The notes below the pieces were generated by a model that was given only the letters and a program-made list of their open reading frames with translations, made no database searches and had not been told where the DNA came from. A program made the position numbers and the translations under genes. From SG8-41 sp963802355 (GTDB taxonomy: Bacteria; Pseudomonadota; Gammaproteobacteria; Burkholderiales; SG8-41), in the NCBI GenBank assembly GCA_963802355.1, contig CAWDIV010000028.1, positions 62,001 to 126,000 of the forward strand: a stretch of DNA of 64,000 nt, in the 5' to 3' direction. Positions 32,993 through 41,953 of the stretch are shown one piece after another; the stretch's first letter is position 1; the number at the start of each line of letters is the position of its first letter.

Positions 32993-35150
32993 ATGACGGC
33001 CATCGACAAGATGTTGAGGCCGCGCTCGATCGCCGTGGTCGGCGCAACGCCCAAAGGCGGCTACGGCGGGCGCCTTCTGGAACGCGGTGCTGAAAGCGAA
33101 GGATCGCGTGCGGATTTATCCCGTAAATCCGAATTACGAAGAGATCGGCGGCGTGCGCTGCCTATCGCAGCGTCGCCGAGCTGCCTGAAGCGCCGGACCT
33201 GGTCGGCATCGTCGTGCCGTACAGCAAGGTGCTCGACGTGCTGCAGGAATGCCACGAAAAGAAGGCGGGCTCCGCCGTGATCATTTCCGCCGGATTCGCC
33301 GAGCGCGGCGACGATGCGGGCCTCGATCTGCAGCAGAAGGTCGGCGCTTTCGCCAGGGAATCGGGTTTGCGCTTCACCGGCCCGAACTGCCTGGGCCTGG
33401 CGAACGTCAGGGACGATATCTGGCCAACCGCGTCCTCGCGCACGCTCGGCGGGTTGACCGGGCACATCGGGCTGGTGTGTCAGAGCGGCGCGACCGCGTT
33501 CGGTCCGTTCCTCCTGCGCGCCGTGGACAGCGGCATCGGGCTCTGAGCCACATCATTTCGACCGGCAACGAAATCGATCTGGATTTCACCGATTTCGCCC
33601 GCTACCTGGTCGACGATCCGGAGACGCGCGTCATCGCCGGGTTCGTCGAGGGCTTCAAGGACGTGAAAAAGCTCATCGCGGTGGCCGAGCTGGCGGCGGA
33701 GCGCGGCAAGCCCATCGTGCTCATCAAGATCGGGCGCTCGGAATCCGGCGCGCGGGCGGCGCGCTCGCATACGGCGGCGCTGACCGGCGCCGATGCGCTG
33801 TACGAGGCCGTGTTCAGGCAATACGGCATCATCCGCGTGCAGGATTACGACGAGCTGCTGGAGATCTCCCATCTCCTCGCCCATCAACCGAAGCCGCAGA
33901 AGCCGGGGATCGCCGTCGTGTCGCATTCCGGCGGCATCAGCTCGCTCACCGCCGACATGCTGGGCCAGGCGGGGCTCGACCTGCCGCCGCTCTCCGATCG
34001 CGCGCGCGACGGCATCAACGCCATACTGAAGGACTTCGGCTGGGCGGCGAATCCTGCGGACGTCACGGGATTCGCGCGCAGCGACGAGTTCCCGCAGATC
34101 ATGGATTACATGATCGACGAGCCGGAGGTCGGCACGCTGGTCGATCGCCAGCGCCGGGGCCGGCAATCAGGTCGAGCAGGTCATCGAGCTGCGCGACCGC
34201 ACCGACAAGAACGTCGCCTTCTTCTGGACGGCGAGCCGCGGCGACAAGGCGACCGCTCGCCAAGTTGAAGAGCGCCAACATTCCGATCTTCTACTCGCCC
34301 GGAGAAACTGGCGCGCGGCCTGAAGAAGCCTGCTCGACTATCACGCCTGGCGCGATCAGCGCCTGGCCGGCGGCGTCGGCGCACGGCGCCGCGCGCTCAC
34401 CGCCGAGCAGCAGCAGGCGCTCGAGCGGCTGCGCGCTCCCGATCGCCCGGCGCTCTCCGAAAGCGAGAGCAAGCAGGTGATCGCGGCGTGGGGCGTGGCG
34501 GGGACGCGCGAAGCGCTCGCTGCAACCGCCGACGCCGCCGTCGACGGCAGCGCGAGCGTCTGGGCTATCCGGTCGCGCTGAAGGTCGATTCGCCGGACAT
34601 CCTCCACAAGACCGAGGCCGGCGTCGTGCGCCTCGGCCTGCGCGATGCGGCAGGCGGTGCGCGCCGCTTATCGACGAGATCATGGCGAATGCCGCGATCT
34701 ATCGCGCCGAACGCCGCTATCAACGGCGCGCTGGTGCAGGAAATGGTGACCGGCGGCATCGAGATGATCGTCGGCGTCTCGTACGATGCGCAACTCGGCC
34801 CGATGCTCCTGTTCGGGAGCGGCGGCGTCATGGTCGAGGTCTACAACGACGTAGCGCTGCGGCACTGCCCCATCACCCGGGCCGAAGCGCTCGCCATGGT
34901 CGCGGAGGTCAAAGGCGCGAAGCTACTGCGCGGGTTTCGCGGCAAGCCGCCGGCCGATATGGACGCGCTCGCGGATACCCTCGTGCGCGTCTCGCACCTG
35001 GCGGTGCACCTCGAGGGGCAGCTTGCGGAGCTCGACATCAATCCGCTCATGGTGCTGCCCGCGGGACAAGGCGTGAAGGCGGTCGATGCGCTGGTGGTGT
35101 TGCATCCAAGGATCGCAGATACAGCGTCGCAGACAATGCGTCTCAGATAA
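32993..35150 (+). pseudogene. ADP-forming acyl-CoA synthetase (CoA-binding + ATP-grasp), multiple frameshifts
   Basis: The start MTAIDKMLRPRSIAVVGATP (CoA_binding domain) is followed by VVPYSKVLDVLQECHEKKAG, GPNCLGLANV, GHIGLVCQSGATAFGPF, then LSHIISTGNEIDLDFTDFAR and PGIAVVSHSGGISSLTADML (succinyl-CoA-synthetase-like parts). The ATP-grasp half follows: LGYPVALKVDSPDILHKTEA, VQEMVTGGIEMIVGVSYDAQ, AELDINPLMVLPAGQGVKAV. The frame changes at least five times (near 33075, 33540, 34150, 34325, 34560, 34675). It activates organic acids with ATP and CoA when intact. The last residues are written by the GCGTCTCAGAT repeat. Error-rich sequence or a true pseudogene. Confidence 0.8.
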
Positions 35151-35265
35151 GACGCCCCCCACCCTCTGTTCCCACGCCCCTGAGGAAGAGCCTGCGCAGC
35201 CAGCGATGGCCGAAGAAGTACCAGCGCTTCGCGAAATGAGGATGGCGTCTCAGATATCACGCGCG
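35135..35265. repeat. GCGTCTCAGAT repeat words
   Basis: ATGCGTCTCAGATAAGACGC and GGCGTCTCAGATATCACG belong to the 14-bp GACGC/CTGAGACGC family most developed at 50345-50410. Confidence 0.6.
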
Positions 35266-35294
35266 AGATTCGCTAGCAATAGCGTCGCCGACAG

Positions 35295-35308
35295 ATTGTA
35301 TATACAAT
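35295..35308. promoter_or_regulatory. 14-bp perfect palindrome, putative BrnTA operator
   Basis: ATTGTATATACAAT ends six bases before the brnT GTG. Antitoxins of this family autoregulate by binding inverted repeats at their promoter; the palindrome also overlaps a TATACAAT-like -10. No binding data are implied, only position and symmetry. Confidence 0.55.
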
Positions 35309-35314
35309 TAACGA

Positions 35315-35596
35315 GTGGCTAGCTGGGACGAGGCAAAACGCCGGAGAAACCTCAAGGATCACGGCGTCGACTTCGAAGGATGCGAGGCGATCTGGGACAA
35401 CTTCACGATCACCCGCGAGGACATTCGCCGCGCCTATGGCGAGAAGCGGCTGGTGACTTTCGATCTTCTTGAAGGCGAGGTTGTCGTGATGGTTTATACC
35501 GAGCGCTCGACGGGTCCACACATCATTTCATTGCGGAGAGCGGAGAAATATGAAACCCGCTACTACTTTAAAATCGCCAAAGACTATTTCAAGTAA
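35315..35596 (+). CDS. brnT: BrnT-type ribonuclease toxin
   Basis: A 93-residue toxin of the BrnT family (RelE-like fold RNase that stops translation). The core is intact: MASWDEAKRRRNLKDHGVDF (W-D-x-x-K ... N-x-x-K-H-G), VVMVYTERSTGPHIISLRRA and a C-terminal EKYETRYYF. These residues are where the family's basic/aromatic catalytic patch lies. The start is GTG with the palindrome just upstream, so translation may be nearly leaderless. It overlaps the antitoxin gene by 47 bases. The surrounding genes are unrelated catabolic ones, which suggests a mobile TA module. Confidence 0.9.
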   Translation: MASWDEAKRRRNLKDHGVDFEGCEAIWDNFTITREDIRRAYGEKRLVTFDLLEGEVVVMVYTERSTGPHIISLRRAEKYETRYYFKIAKDYFK

Positions 35597-35846
35597 ACGG
35601 GTTGACCCCGATAACCCGCCCTGGTCGGAAGAGATGCTCGGCTCGCCCGCGCTCAGACGCGGGCGTGGACCGCAGAAAGCCCCCACCAAAGTGCTCACCG
35701 CAATTCGTCTCGATGCCGACGTGATCGCATTTTTTCGGGCGCGTGGTCCTGGGTACCAAACCCGCATCAATGATGTCCTGCGTAAATCGGTGGAGAAAGA
35801 TCTAACCAGCGGTTCAAAGCGGACACGCGCAAAGCGCGTCGCTTAA
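35550..35846 (+). CDS. brnA: BrnA-type antitoxin
   Basis: A 98-residue antitoxin with an N-terminal disordered region (KSPKTISSKRVDPDNPPWSE) that should wrap the toxin and a C-terminal ribbon-helix-helix-like region (VLTAIRLDADVIAFFRARGP ... QTRINDVLRKSVEKDL). The latter is the DNA-binding and dimer part. The ATG at 35550 lies within the toxin gene, so the two are translated together. It would bind the upstream palindrome with or without toxin. Confidence 0.9.
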   Translation: MKPATTLKSPKTISSKRVDPDNPPWSEEMLGSPALRRGRGPQKAPTKVLTAIRLDADVIAFFRARGPGYQTRINDVLRKSVEKDLTSGSKRTRAKRVA

Positions 35847-35971
35847 CCGGAACATTTAGGCCCGATGGACGCTCCGGCTCGGCAGCAACTGGCGTCGGAT
35901 TGGATTGAGCATCGCGTAGCCGGTTGAATTGGGCACAGAACCTGGGACGCTTCACCTGAGACGCCGAGATT

Positions 35972-37331
35972 TCATCCTTCCCGGCCGTGGCGGCGTAGCA
36001 GCCCGGTCAATTCACGGACACTCGCCCATTCGTCACAGCGGTCGACGGCTCGCTCGACATGAGCGACGCCTTCCGGGGTGAGCACGACACCCGCCAGCTC
36101 GTGGAATTTTTCCCGCAACTCCGAATCCGCGAAGGGCCGCAGAAAATCCCCTCTATGGCTTTCGCACGCGTGCGTGCTTTGCCGGCCGTCTTTCAGCGTG
36201 AGGGTGACGCGCGCCGGACGCAGGCGCGGCGCCACGGCGGTCATAGCCGGATCTTCCGTAATCTGCACCCGGTGGCGCAGCGCCGCCACGGCGGGGTCGC
36301 CCACGGCTGAGTCGTCGAGCGCGCTATAGCCGGCGCCGCCTCTCACCGCCATCACCGCCGCGGCGTGCGGGAATCGAGTACTTCGACGCGAAATAGTTCA
36401 CCGGATCGGGATTGCGCATGACCGAGGCGAAGCGATACGTCACCGCATCGATGCGCTCGATGTCCTCGGGGCGCGGGCGCAGACGCGAAAGGATTTCCTG
36501 CAGGCAATCGAGCGCCGGGTGGATGGGCTGGCAGCATGCGTAGAGCCGAAACCAGTTTCGCGTGATCTCCCAGCGCGTGCCAAGCTCTTCGAGCATGCCT
36601 TCGGGCCGGAACCCGTCGCCCACCATCTTGCCGAGCGCCTCCTCGACGGCGTCCTCCTGCGCTTCGAAGCCGGCCAGCACCAAGTCCGGCGCGAGGGCGC
36701 CGGCGAATCCGCTCATGCCGCCCGCGACGTTGAGCGTTGTCGCGCCGGCGACCACGTTCGTATAGCTGGGCGTGAGGAGCTGCGTGGTCGCGATGCGCAT
36801 CGCGCGGCTCACCTCTGCAGGGCCCATCCCCAGGACGCGCGCGCCCGCAGCGGCGGCGCCGAGCAGCGAAGCCTGGCCGTTCTGGTGCGCGAGCGGGCGG
36901 GCCGTGAACACCGAGCACAGGCGGCCGGCGGCTTCGTAGCCCAGCACGAGCGCCGTGATCATGTCGCGGCCGGTGCGGTTCGCGGACTCGGCCAGCGCCA
37001 GCATGCCCGGCAGAACCTGCATCGCCGCCTGGCCGGAATAGAGGCGCAGGCCCTCGCACAGCTCGATCGCACGTCCCGCGATGCCGTTCAGTAGCGCGGC
37101 CGTGCGGGGATCATGGCTGGGCCAGCCGCGCGCCAACACCGTCGCACCGGTGCCGGCAGTAGACGCCAGCCGCTCCCTCAACTCACCCACCTCGGGCCGT
37201 ACGGACCCGGCTAGTATGACTCCGAGCGTGTCGAGGAATACGAGCTTCGTCTGCCGCTGCACCGCCTCGGGTATGTCTTCCCACCGCGTCTGCGCGACGA
37301 ACTGCGCGAGCTTTTCGATCTGCTGCCCCAT
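35972..37331 (-). pseudogene. MmgE/PrpD family protein, single frameshift
   Basis: A member of the MmgE/PrpD family (2-methylcitrate dehydratase and related dehydratases/isomerases). The main part runs from ATG 37331 with MGQQIEKLAQFVAQTRWEDI, LDTLGVILAGS, ARGWPSHDPRTAALLNGIAG, GLRLYSGQAAMQ, AMRIATTQLLTPSYTNVVAG and EITRNWFRLYACCQPIHPAL. A single base near 36370 shifts the frame; the C-terminal ~125 residues continue as MAVRGGAGYSALDDSAVGDP and VTLTLKDGRQSTHACESHRG to a stop at 35972. Intact if the one base is corrected. Substrate unknown. Confidence 0.85.
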
Positions 37332-37368
37332 GAATTTCTCCCAAAGCGTATACAAAAAAATCCATCAA

Positions 37369-37580
37369 GCCACAGATAAACACAGATCAAACCAAAGGCC
37401 AAATTGGCCACGGAATCACACGGAAAACACGGACAGAACGGAAGACCTGAAATGATTCTATTCGCTAATCGCTTGTTTCGCTTCTTGTAGTTTCTGTGTG
37501 CTTCCGTGTGTTTCCGTGGCTGAAATGATCTTGAACTTCAGGTTTGAATTCATCCGCGTTATCTGTGTGTATCTGTGGCT
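37369..37580. repeat. Nested inverted repeat CCACAGATAAACACAGAT / GGCCACGGAATCACACGG
   Basis: Outer arms CCACAGATAAACACAGAT (37370-37387) and ATCTGTGTGTATCTGTGG (37561-37578) enclose inner arms GGCCACGGAATCACACGG (~37407-37424) and CTTCCGTGTGTTTCCGTGGC (37501-37520). The ~210-bp spacer between MmgE/PrpD and the Bug gene is thus one large nested stem. A related single-level copy is at 43924-44015. Confidence 0.8.
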
Positions 37581-37585
37581 TCCTT

Positions 37586-38587
37586 CTAATCTAGTTTGAT
37601 CCCCGCCGCCTGGATGATGCGGGTCCATTTCGCGATCTCCGCGTGCAAGAAGCGCTGGAACTCCGCCGGTGTGCTGCCGACAGGAGTCGCCCCTTCCTGA
37701 GCGGCGCGCTCACGCATTGCAGGCGTAGCCATCGCCTTGGCGACCTCGCCGCTCAGCTGCTCGACGATGGCGGACGGCGTCCCGGCCGGCGCCAGCAAGC
37801 CGAACCAGCCGATCGCCTCGTAGTCCTTGATCCCGGCTTCCATCGCCGTCGGCACGTCCGGCAGCGCCGGTGCGCGCTCGCGGGTCGACACCGCAAGCGG
37901 CCGCAGCCGGTTGCCGCGTATGAGCGGCAGCACGGTTTCGAGCGTGTTGAAGGCGGTCGTCGCCTCGCCGCTCATCACCGCCGTCGCAGTCGCTGGGCCG
38001 CCCTTGTACGGCACGTGAGTGAGCTGCGTCTTGGTAACCACGGCAAACAATGCGCCGGCAAGGTGCATCGCGCTTCCCGGGCCGGCCGAGGCGTATAGCA
38101 CTTCGCCGGGTTTCGCGCGCGCAATCTTGACGAGGTCCGGAAGGCTCTTCGCCGGGAACGACGGCAGCACGACGATCACGTGCGGTACTCTCACGACTTG
38201 CGACACCGGCGTGAAGTCCTTGATCGAGTCGTAGCGAAGCTTGGGATACAGGCCGGGGTTGAAGGAGAACGAAGCGGAGGTCATCAGCAATGCGTAGCCG
38301 TCAGCAGGCGATCTGGCCACGATCTCGGTACCTATCGTGGACCCGGCACCGGGGCGATTGTCGACGATGAACTGCTGGCCAAGCACCTCGGTAAGGCGAT
38401 GCGCGATGATGCGGGCGAAAACATCCGTCCCGCCGCCCGGGGCGAACGGCGTGACGATACGCACGGTCTTGTCGGGCCACTTTTGCGCGGCTGCTTCGTG
38501 GAGAGTAACCACTCCCAACGCGGCCGCCGCAACCACCACGCCTGCCGCTGCGCGCACCGTTCGGGAAAGACACTGCATGATATTCAT
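37586..38587 (-). CDS. Bug/TctC-type tricarboxylate receptor protein
   Basis: A 333-residue Bug-family periplasmic binding protein. The signal peptide is MNIMQCLSRTVRAAAGVVVA with cleavage near EAAAQK. Blocks: WPDKTVRIVTPFAPGGGTDV, VDNRPGAGSTIGTEIVARSP, TKTQLTHVPYKGGPATATAV, LPDVPTAMEAGIKDYEAIGW and C-terminal EIAKWTRIIQAAGIKLD. The ATG at 38587 is chosen over 38623 because MESSNRGVELTT does not extend a signal peptide sensibly. The MmgE/PrpD gene lies downstream on the same strand, and a carboxylate substrate for that pathway is a natural guess. Confidence 0.92.
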   Translation of the reverse strand: MNIMQCLSRTVRAAAGVVVAAAALGVVTLHEAAAQKWPDKTVRIVTPFAPGGGTDVFARIIAHRLTEVLGQQFIVDNRPGAGSTIGTEIVARSPADGYALLMTSASFSFNPGLYPKLRYDSIKDFTPVSQVVRVPHVIVVLPSFPAKSLPDLVKIARAKPGEVLYASAGPGSAMHLAGALFAVVTKTQLTHVPYKGGPATATAVMSGEATTAFNTLETVLPLIRGNRLRPLAVSTRERAPALPDVPTAMEAGIKDYEAIGWFGLLAPAGTPSAIVEQLSGEVAKAMATPAMRERAAQEGATPVGSTPAEFQRFLHAEIAKWTRIIQAAGIKLD

Positions 38588-38783
38588 GGTGGTCAACTCA
38601 ACTCCCCGATTCGAGCTCTCCACTTGGATGATATCCCACCGGCGCGCCGCTTTCCGGCCGAGGCTTCGCCTTCAAGGGGCCCAGGCCAACGAAAACAAAA
38701 AGCTCACGGCTTTTCAAAAAACCCCCTCCGCGCTTTTCAGAAACGGAGACTATACTAGCGATACAGTTTTTAGGAGCAACGGC

Positions 38784-39784
38784 GATGACGGCAACTTCAG
38801 TAGCGCATCGAAGCGGCCTAAGGGCGCAACCCGAAGTGGTCCCGCTCGACGGCGGCGCTCGGCGCCGAGGTCCGCGGCCTCGACTTGAAGCAGCTGGACG
38901 ATGCGACGTTTAAAACGATACACGAGTCGTGGCTGAACCACGTTGTACTGGTGTTCCGGGGGCAATCACTGGCCGCGGAGGATCTCGTCAACCTCGTCCG
39001 GCGCTTCGGCACGCCGGTCACATCGTCGAATCTGCACCAGCGCAGCCTCGAGGAGCGCGCCGCGAACCAGTTGTACAACCTCCCGCCCGAGGTTACCGTA
39101 GTATCGAACGTGCAGGACCAGGGCAAGTCGATCGGCATCCTGGGCGACGGGGAAGTCGTGTGGCACTCCGATTTCTCCTTCAAGGAACGGCCCACCGCCG
39201 CGCGCATGCTGGTCGCCATGGAGATCCCGCCGCAGGAGCGGGGCGGCAATACTTTCTTCCTGAACTGCTACGCGGCCTACGACGCGCTGCCGGAGGAATT
39301 GAAGAAGCGCGTATCCGGCATGACCGTCAAGCAGGCCAATATCATAGACACGGCGATGAAGCTGAGGCCCGGAGCTTCACTGGACGAGGACGTTCGAACG
39401 ACGCCCGGCCCCAGCCACCCGATCATCTCCACGCATCCGGAGACCGGATGCAACCTGTTGTTCCTCGGTAGAAGGCACGCCGCCTACGTCAATGGCTGCT
39501 CGCTGGAGGAATCCGAAGCGTTGCTGAACGAATTGTGGGCGCGCGCCACGCAATCCCGGTTCTGCTACGAGCATCGGTGGTGCGTGGGCGATGTGGTGAT
39601 CTGGGACAACCGCGCAACGGTGCACCGCCGCGATCCCTTCGATCCGGAGAGCCGCCGGGTTCTCTACGCAGCCCAGGTAGAAGGACACCGGCCGTACGAA
39701 GCCCCGGATGCGCTCACGCGGCCGCCTCATCCCAGGGCTAACGAAGGCGAAAGGCGAAAGGCGGAAGGCGAAAGGTTTGCGTAG
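38784..39784 (+). pseudogene. TauD/TfdA-family dioxygenase, frameshift near N terminus
   Basis: From ATG 38784 the reading MTATSVAHRSG ... EVVPLDGG breaks at about 38850 (GACGGCGGCGCTCGG) and continues one frame on with LGAEVRGLDLKQLDDATF and then an uninterrupted ~300 residues. The HxD iron site is in EVVWHSDFSFKERPT, the distal His in DNRATVHRRDPFDPESRR, the 2OG-Arg in the following RRVLYAAQVEG. The final ~17 residues (GERRKAEGERFA) are encoded by a GGCGAAAGGCGGAAGGC repeat, so the native C terminus was replaced. One base correction restores it. Confidence 0.85.
39744..39780. repeat. GGCGAAAGGCGAAAGG tract
   Basis: Four near-identical units of GGCGAAAGGC/GGCGGAAGGC inside the 3' end of the TauD-like frame; the same words as at 477-562 in opposite orientation. 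Confidence 0.8.
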
Positions 39785-39834
39785 AAGCGCAGCCAAGCAG
39801 CATCAGTCACGCCCTACCCGTCACGCCCTATCAG

Positions 39835-40138
39835 TCAAGCCCCTTCCGCCGCTTCCGGATTCCACTGCCCTTTGCGCATGCGCGTGATCGTGACGCTCTT
39901 GAACACGCCGTTCTGGGTAAACGGATCCCCGTCCGAAAACTTTTTGGCTTCGACCCTGCTCCCCACGTTGACGACGAAGCAGCTCCCGATCGCTTCCGTG
40001 CCGTCGTCGTTCTGCGTCGCGCCCGCGAGCACCAGGATCTTCTTCTGGCTTCCCAGGGTACTCGCGATGCGGCACCAGGACTTTCTCACGGATCGCTGCG
40101 GTATTCGGATTGTCAACGCAAGTAATCACCCAGAGCAT
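39835..40138 (-). pseudogene. YciI-like protein, single frameshift
   Basis: An ATG at 40138 reads MLWVITCVDNPNTAAIREKV then shifts near 40060; the following frame gives LGSQKKILVLAGATQNDDGT, IGSCFVVNVGSRVEAKKFSD and TQNGVFKSVTITRMRKGQW to the stop at 39835. This is the ferredoxin-fold YciI family (~100 residues), whose members act as small enzyme-like proteins of unknown role. Correcting one base gives a normal-length protein. Confidence 0.8.
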
Positions 40139-40157
40139 TTCAGTCTCCCATTGAATT

Positions 40158-40450
40158 ATCGAGCTTTACGTAACTTCATTACGTCGCTCGCCCTCACCCC
40201 CAACCCCTCTCCCGAGGGGCGAGGGGAGCGTCGTGCGAGTCCGGATTCGTCATCCGGTTCGTAATGATCGAATTGGTGCCGTGCATTATGCCTGCTCACT
40301 CCCGAGGGAGGAAAGAGTGACGAATAAGGGTGACGATTACGGGTGACGAGGAATGAGGGACGAGGGATGAAGGGGAGTGTCGAGTGATGGTTGACAACTT
40401 TCTCCCCTCGACACCCGACACTCGACACCCATCACTTCGTCACTGTTTCA
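40158..40450. repeat. Mixed repeats: REP-like hairpin and GACGAGGGATGAAGG tract
   Basis: ATTATCGAGCTTTACGTAAC ... CGCTCGCCCTCACCCCCAAC ... CTCCCGAGGGGCGAGGGGAG (40155-40235) is the reverse of modules at 54640-54715. It is followed by GATTACGGGTGACGAGG and CACTCGACACCCATCAC tracts. No gene is seen between the YciI-like gene and the Bug fossil. Confidence 0.7.
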
Positions 40451-40640
40451 CTGCGTATACCCGCATCCTTGATCACCTTGCTCATTCGGGTAATTTCGGA
40501 TTTCACCGTAACCGCAAGCTGCTCCGGCGAACTGCCGACGGTTTCCATGCCCGCGTTGAACAAGCGCTCCTTCACATCCGCCTGGTTGAGGAATCGTGTG
40601 ATCTCTCCGTTCAGCCTGTCGATGACCGTCCGCGGGGGCT
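40432..40640 (-). pseudogene. C-terminal fossil of a Bug/TctC protein
   Basis: The minus strand reads PRTVIDRLNGEITRFLNQAD, VKERLFNAGMETVGSSPEQL and MSKVIKDAGIRSETVTK to a TGA at 40432: the last ~65 residues of a Bug protein. The TAG of the acyl-CoA-dehydrogenase-like gene sits at the join, so the 5' part of the Bug gene was replaced by another gene, not merely shifted. Confidence 0.8.
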
Positions 40641-41844
40641 AAAGCGTGGGACTCTTGAACTCCCCGCCCAGCGCCACCAGCCCCCAGGGCGTGAATTGCG
40701 CATCGGAGCTGAAGCTGAAGTGGCCAAAAGCGGCGTGCGCGTCCCGGAATATGCGCTGCAGGGGATAGTGGTCGTAGATGCCGTTCGCCCCGGCCATCTC
40801 GTGCAGCGAGTCCACGGCTTCCACGCATAACTTCGCCGCCAGCGCACCGTTGCGCTTGTAGCGCAGGCGCGTCTCGACGGGGAGCGTGCCGCCGTCCTCG
40901 TAGACGCGCTGGGCTTCGACGACGTCGCTGCGCAGGAGCAGCGACGCGGCGTCGATCTTCGCGCCTGCCGCGCCGATGCGCAGTTGCACGGTCTGGAAAT
41001 CGCGCATCTTCGCCCCGGTGTAACTGGTGCTGCGAGCTTTAACCAGCTCGATGGACATTTCGAGCCCCGCGCGGGCGTTGCCGACCAGGCAGCCGCCGAT
41101 GCCGTGGCCGCCGATCGCCGAGACGGGGACATGCAGGTGGGGGTTGCGGTGCACCGCAAGGCCCGGCCACGAATGACCTTCGCGCGCGACGTACATGGAC
41201 AGGGCGCGGTAGCCCGGGACGAACACATCCTTGCAGCGCACCGTCTTGCTGCTCGTCGCGCGCATGCCGAGCACGTGCCAGTCGTCGACGACCTCGTACT
41301 GGGAGCGATGCAGCAGGCAGAACATATAATCGACCGGCTTGTCGCCTTCGCGCACGATGCACGCGAGGAGGCTCCAGTCGGAATGATCGGTACCGGAGGA
41401 GAAGTTCCACTCGCCGGAGAGCGCGATGCCGCCGTCCGCCGGCCGGCCGCGTCCCTGCTGGAAAGCGATCCCCGAGGCGATGCCCACGTCAGGATTCTCG
41501 CCCCAGACCTCTTCCTGCGCTTTCGGGTCATACCAGGCGATAGTGCGATGGTGGGAAGCAAGATTGGTGACGGTCCAGCCCACGTTGATGTCGCCACGCG
41601 AGAGTATTTCGGGAATGTCGTAATAGGCGGTGAACGGGAGCTCCATCCCGCCCCGGACCTTGGGCTGGAGATAGCGCAGCAGGCCGTTGCGGTTGAGGGC
41701 ATCCATCACTGCCGGCGTCAGCCTGCGCAACTCCTCACACTTGGGCGCCTGCTCGCGCAAGAACGGGATCAGCTCGTGCGCCCGGCGCAGAGCTTCCTCG
41801 TAGCTCACGCCGGAAAAGCTCAGCGCCGGTTTCGCCATGTCCAT
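40639..41844 (-). CDS. Acyl-CoA dehydrogenase / flavin-dependent monooxygenase oxygenase component-like
   Basis: A 401-residue flavoprotein of the acyl-CoA dehydrogenase fold, closest by pattern to the two-component monooxygenase oxygenase subgroup (HpaB/HsaA-like, with a PF08028-type C-terminal half). Visible: LRYLQPKVRGGMELPFTAYY, GDINVGWTVTNLASHHRTIA, SGEWNFSSGTDHSDWSLLAC, WHVLGMRATSSKTVRCKDVF and the C-terminal helices VEAVDSLHEMAGANGIYDHY. Such enzymes use reduced FMN/FAD supplied by a reductase to hydroxylate aromatics; no reductase gene is adjacent. The ATG at 41844 (MDMAKPAL) is used; 41862 and 41838 are alternatives. Confidence 0.85.
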   Translation of the reverse strand: MDMAKPALSFSGVSYEEALRRAHELIPFLREQAPKCEELRRLTPAVMDALNRNGLLRYLQPKVRGGMELPFTAYYDIPEILSRGDINVGWTVTNLASHHRTIAWYDPKAQEEVWGENPDVGIASGIAFQQGRGRPADGGIALSGEWNFSSGTDHSDWSLLACIVREGDKPVDYMFCLLHRSQYEVVDDWHVLGMRATSSKTVRCKDVFVPGYRALSMYVAREGHSWPGLAVHRNPHLHVPVSAIGGHGIGGCLVGNARAGLEMSIELVKARSTSYTGAKMRDFQTVQLRIGAAGAKIDAASLLLRSDVVEAQRVYEDGGTLPVETRLRYKRNGALAAKLCVEAVDSLHEMAGANGIYDHYPLQRIFRDAHAAFGHFSFSSDAQFTPWGLVALGGEFKSPTL

Positions 41845-41924
41845 CCGTTGAACTCCGTGCACTTCTTATGACGGCCCCATCCTCGGAGGCCCGATATTAT
41901 CAACAAATGGAGTGATGGAGGCGT

Positions 41925-41950
41925 CCCAGATACTGCGTCTCAGATGGGAC
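41925..41950. repeat. GACGC-family repeat words
   Basis: CAGATACTGCGTCTCAGATG and GGGACGCATC, in the same family as 50345-50410. Confidence 0.6.
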
Positions 41951-41953
41951 GCA

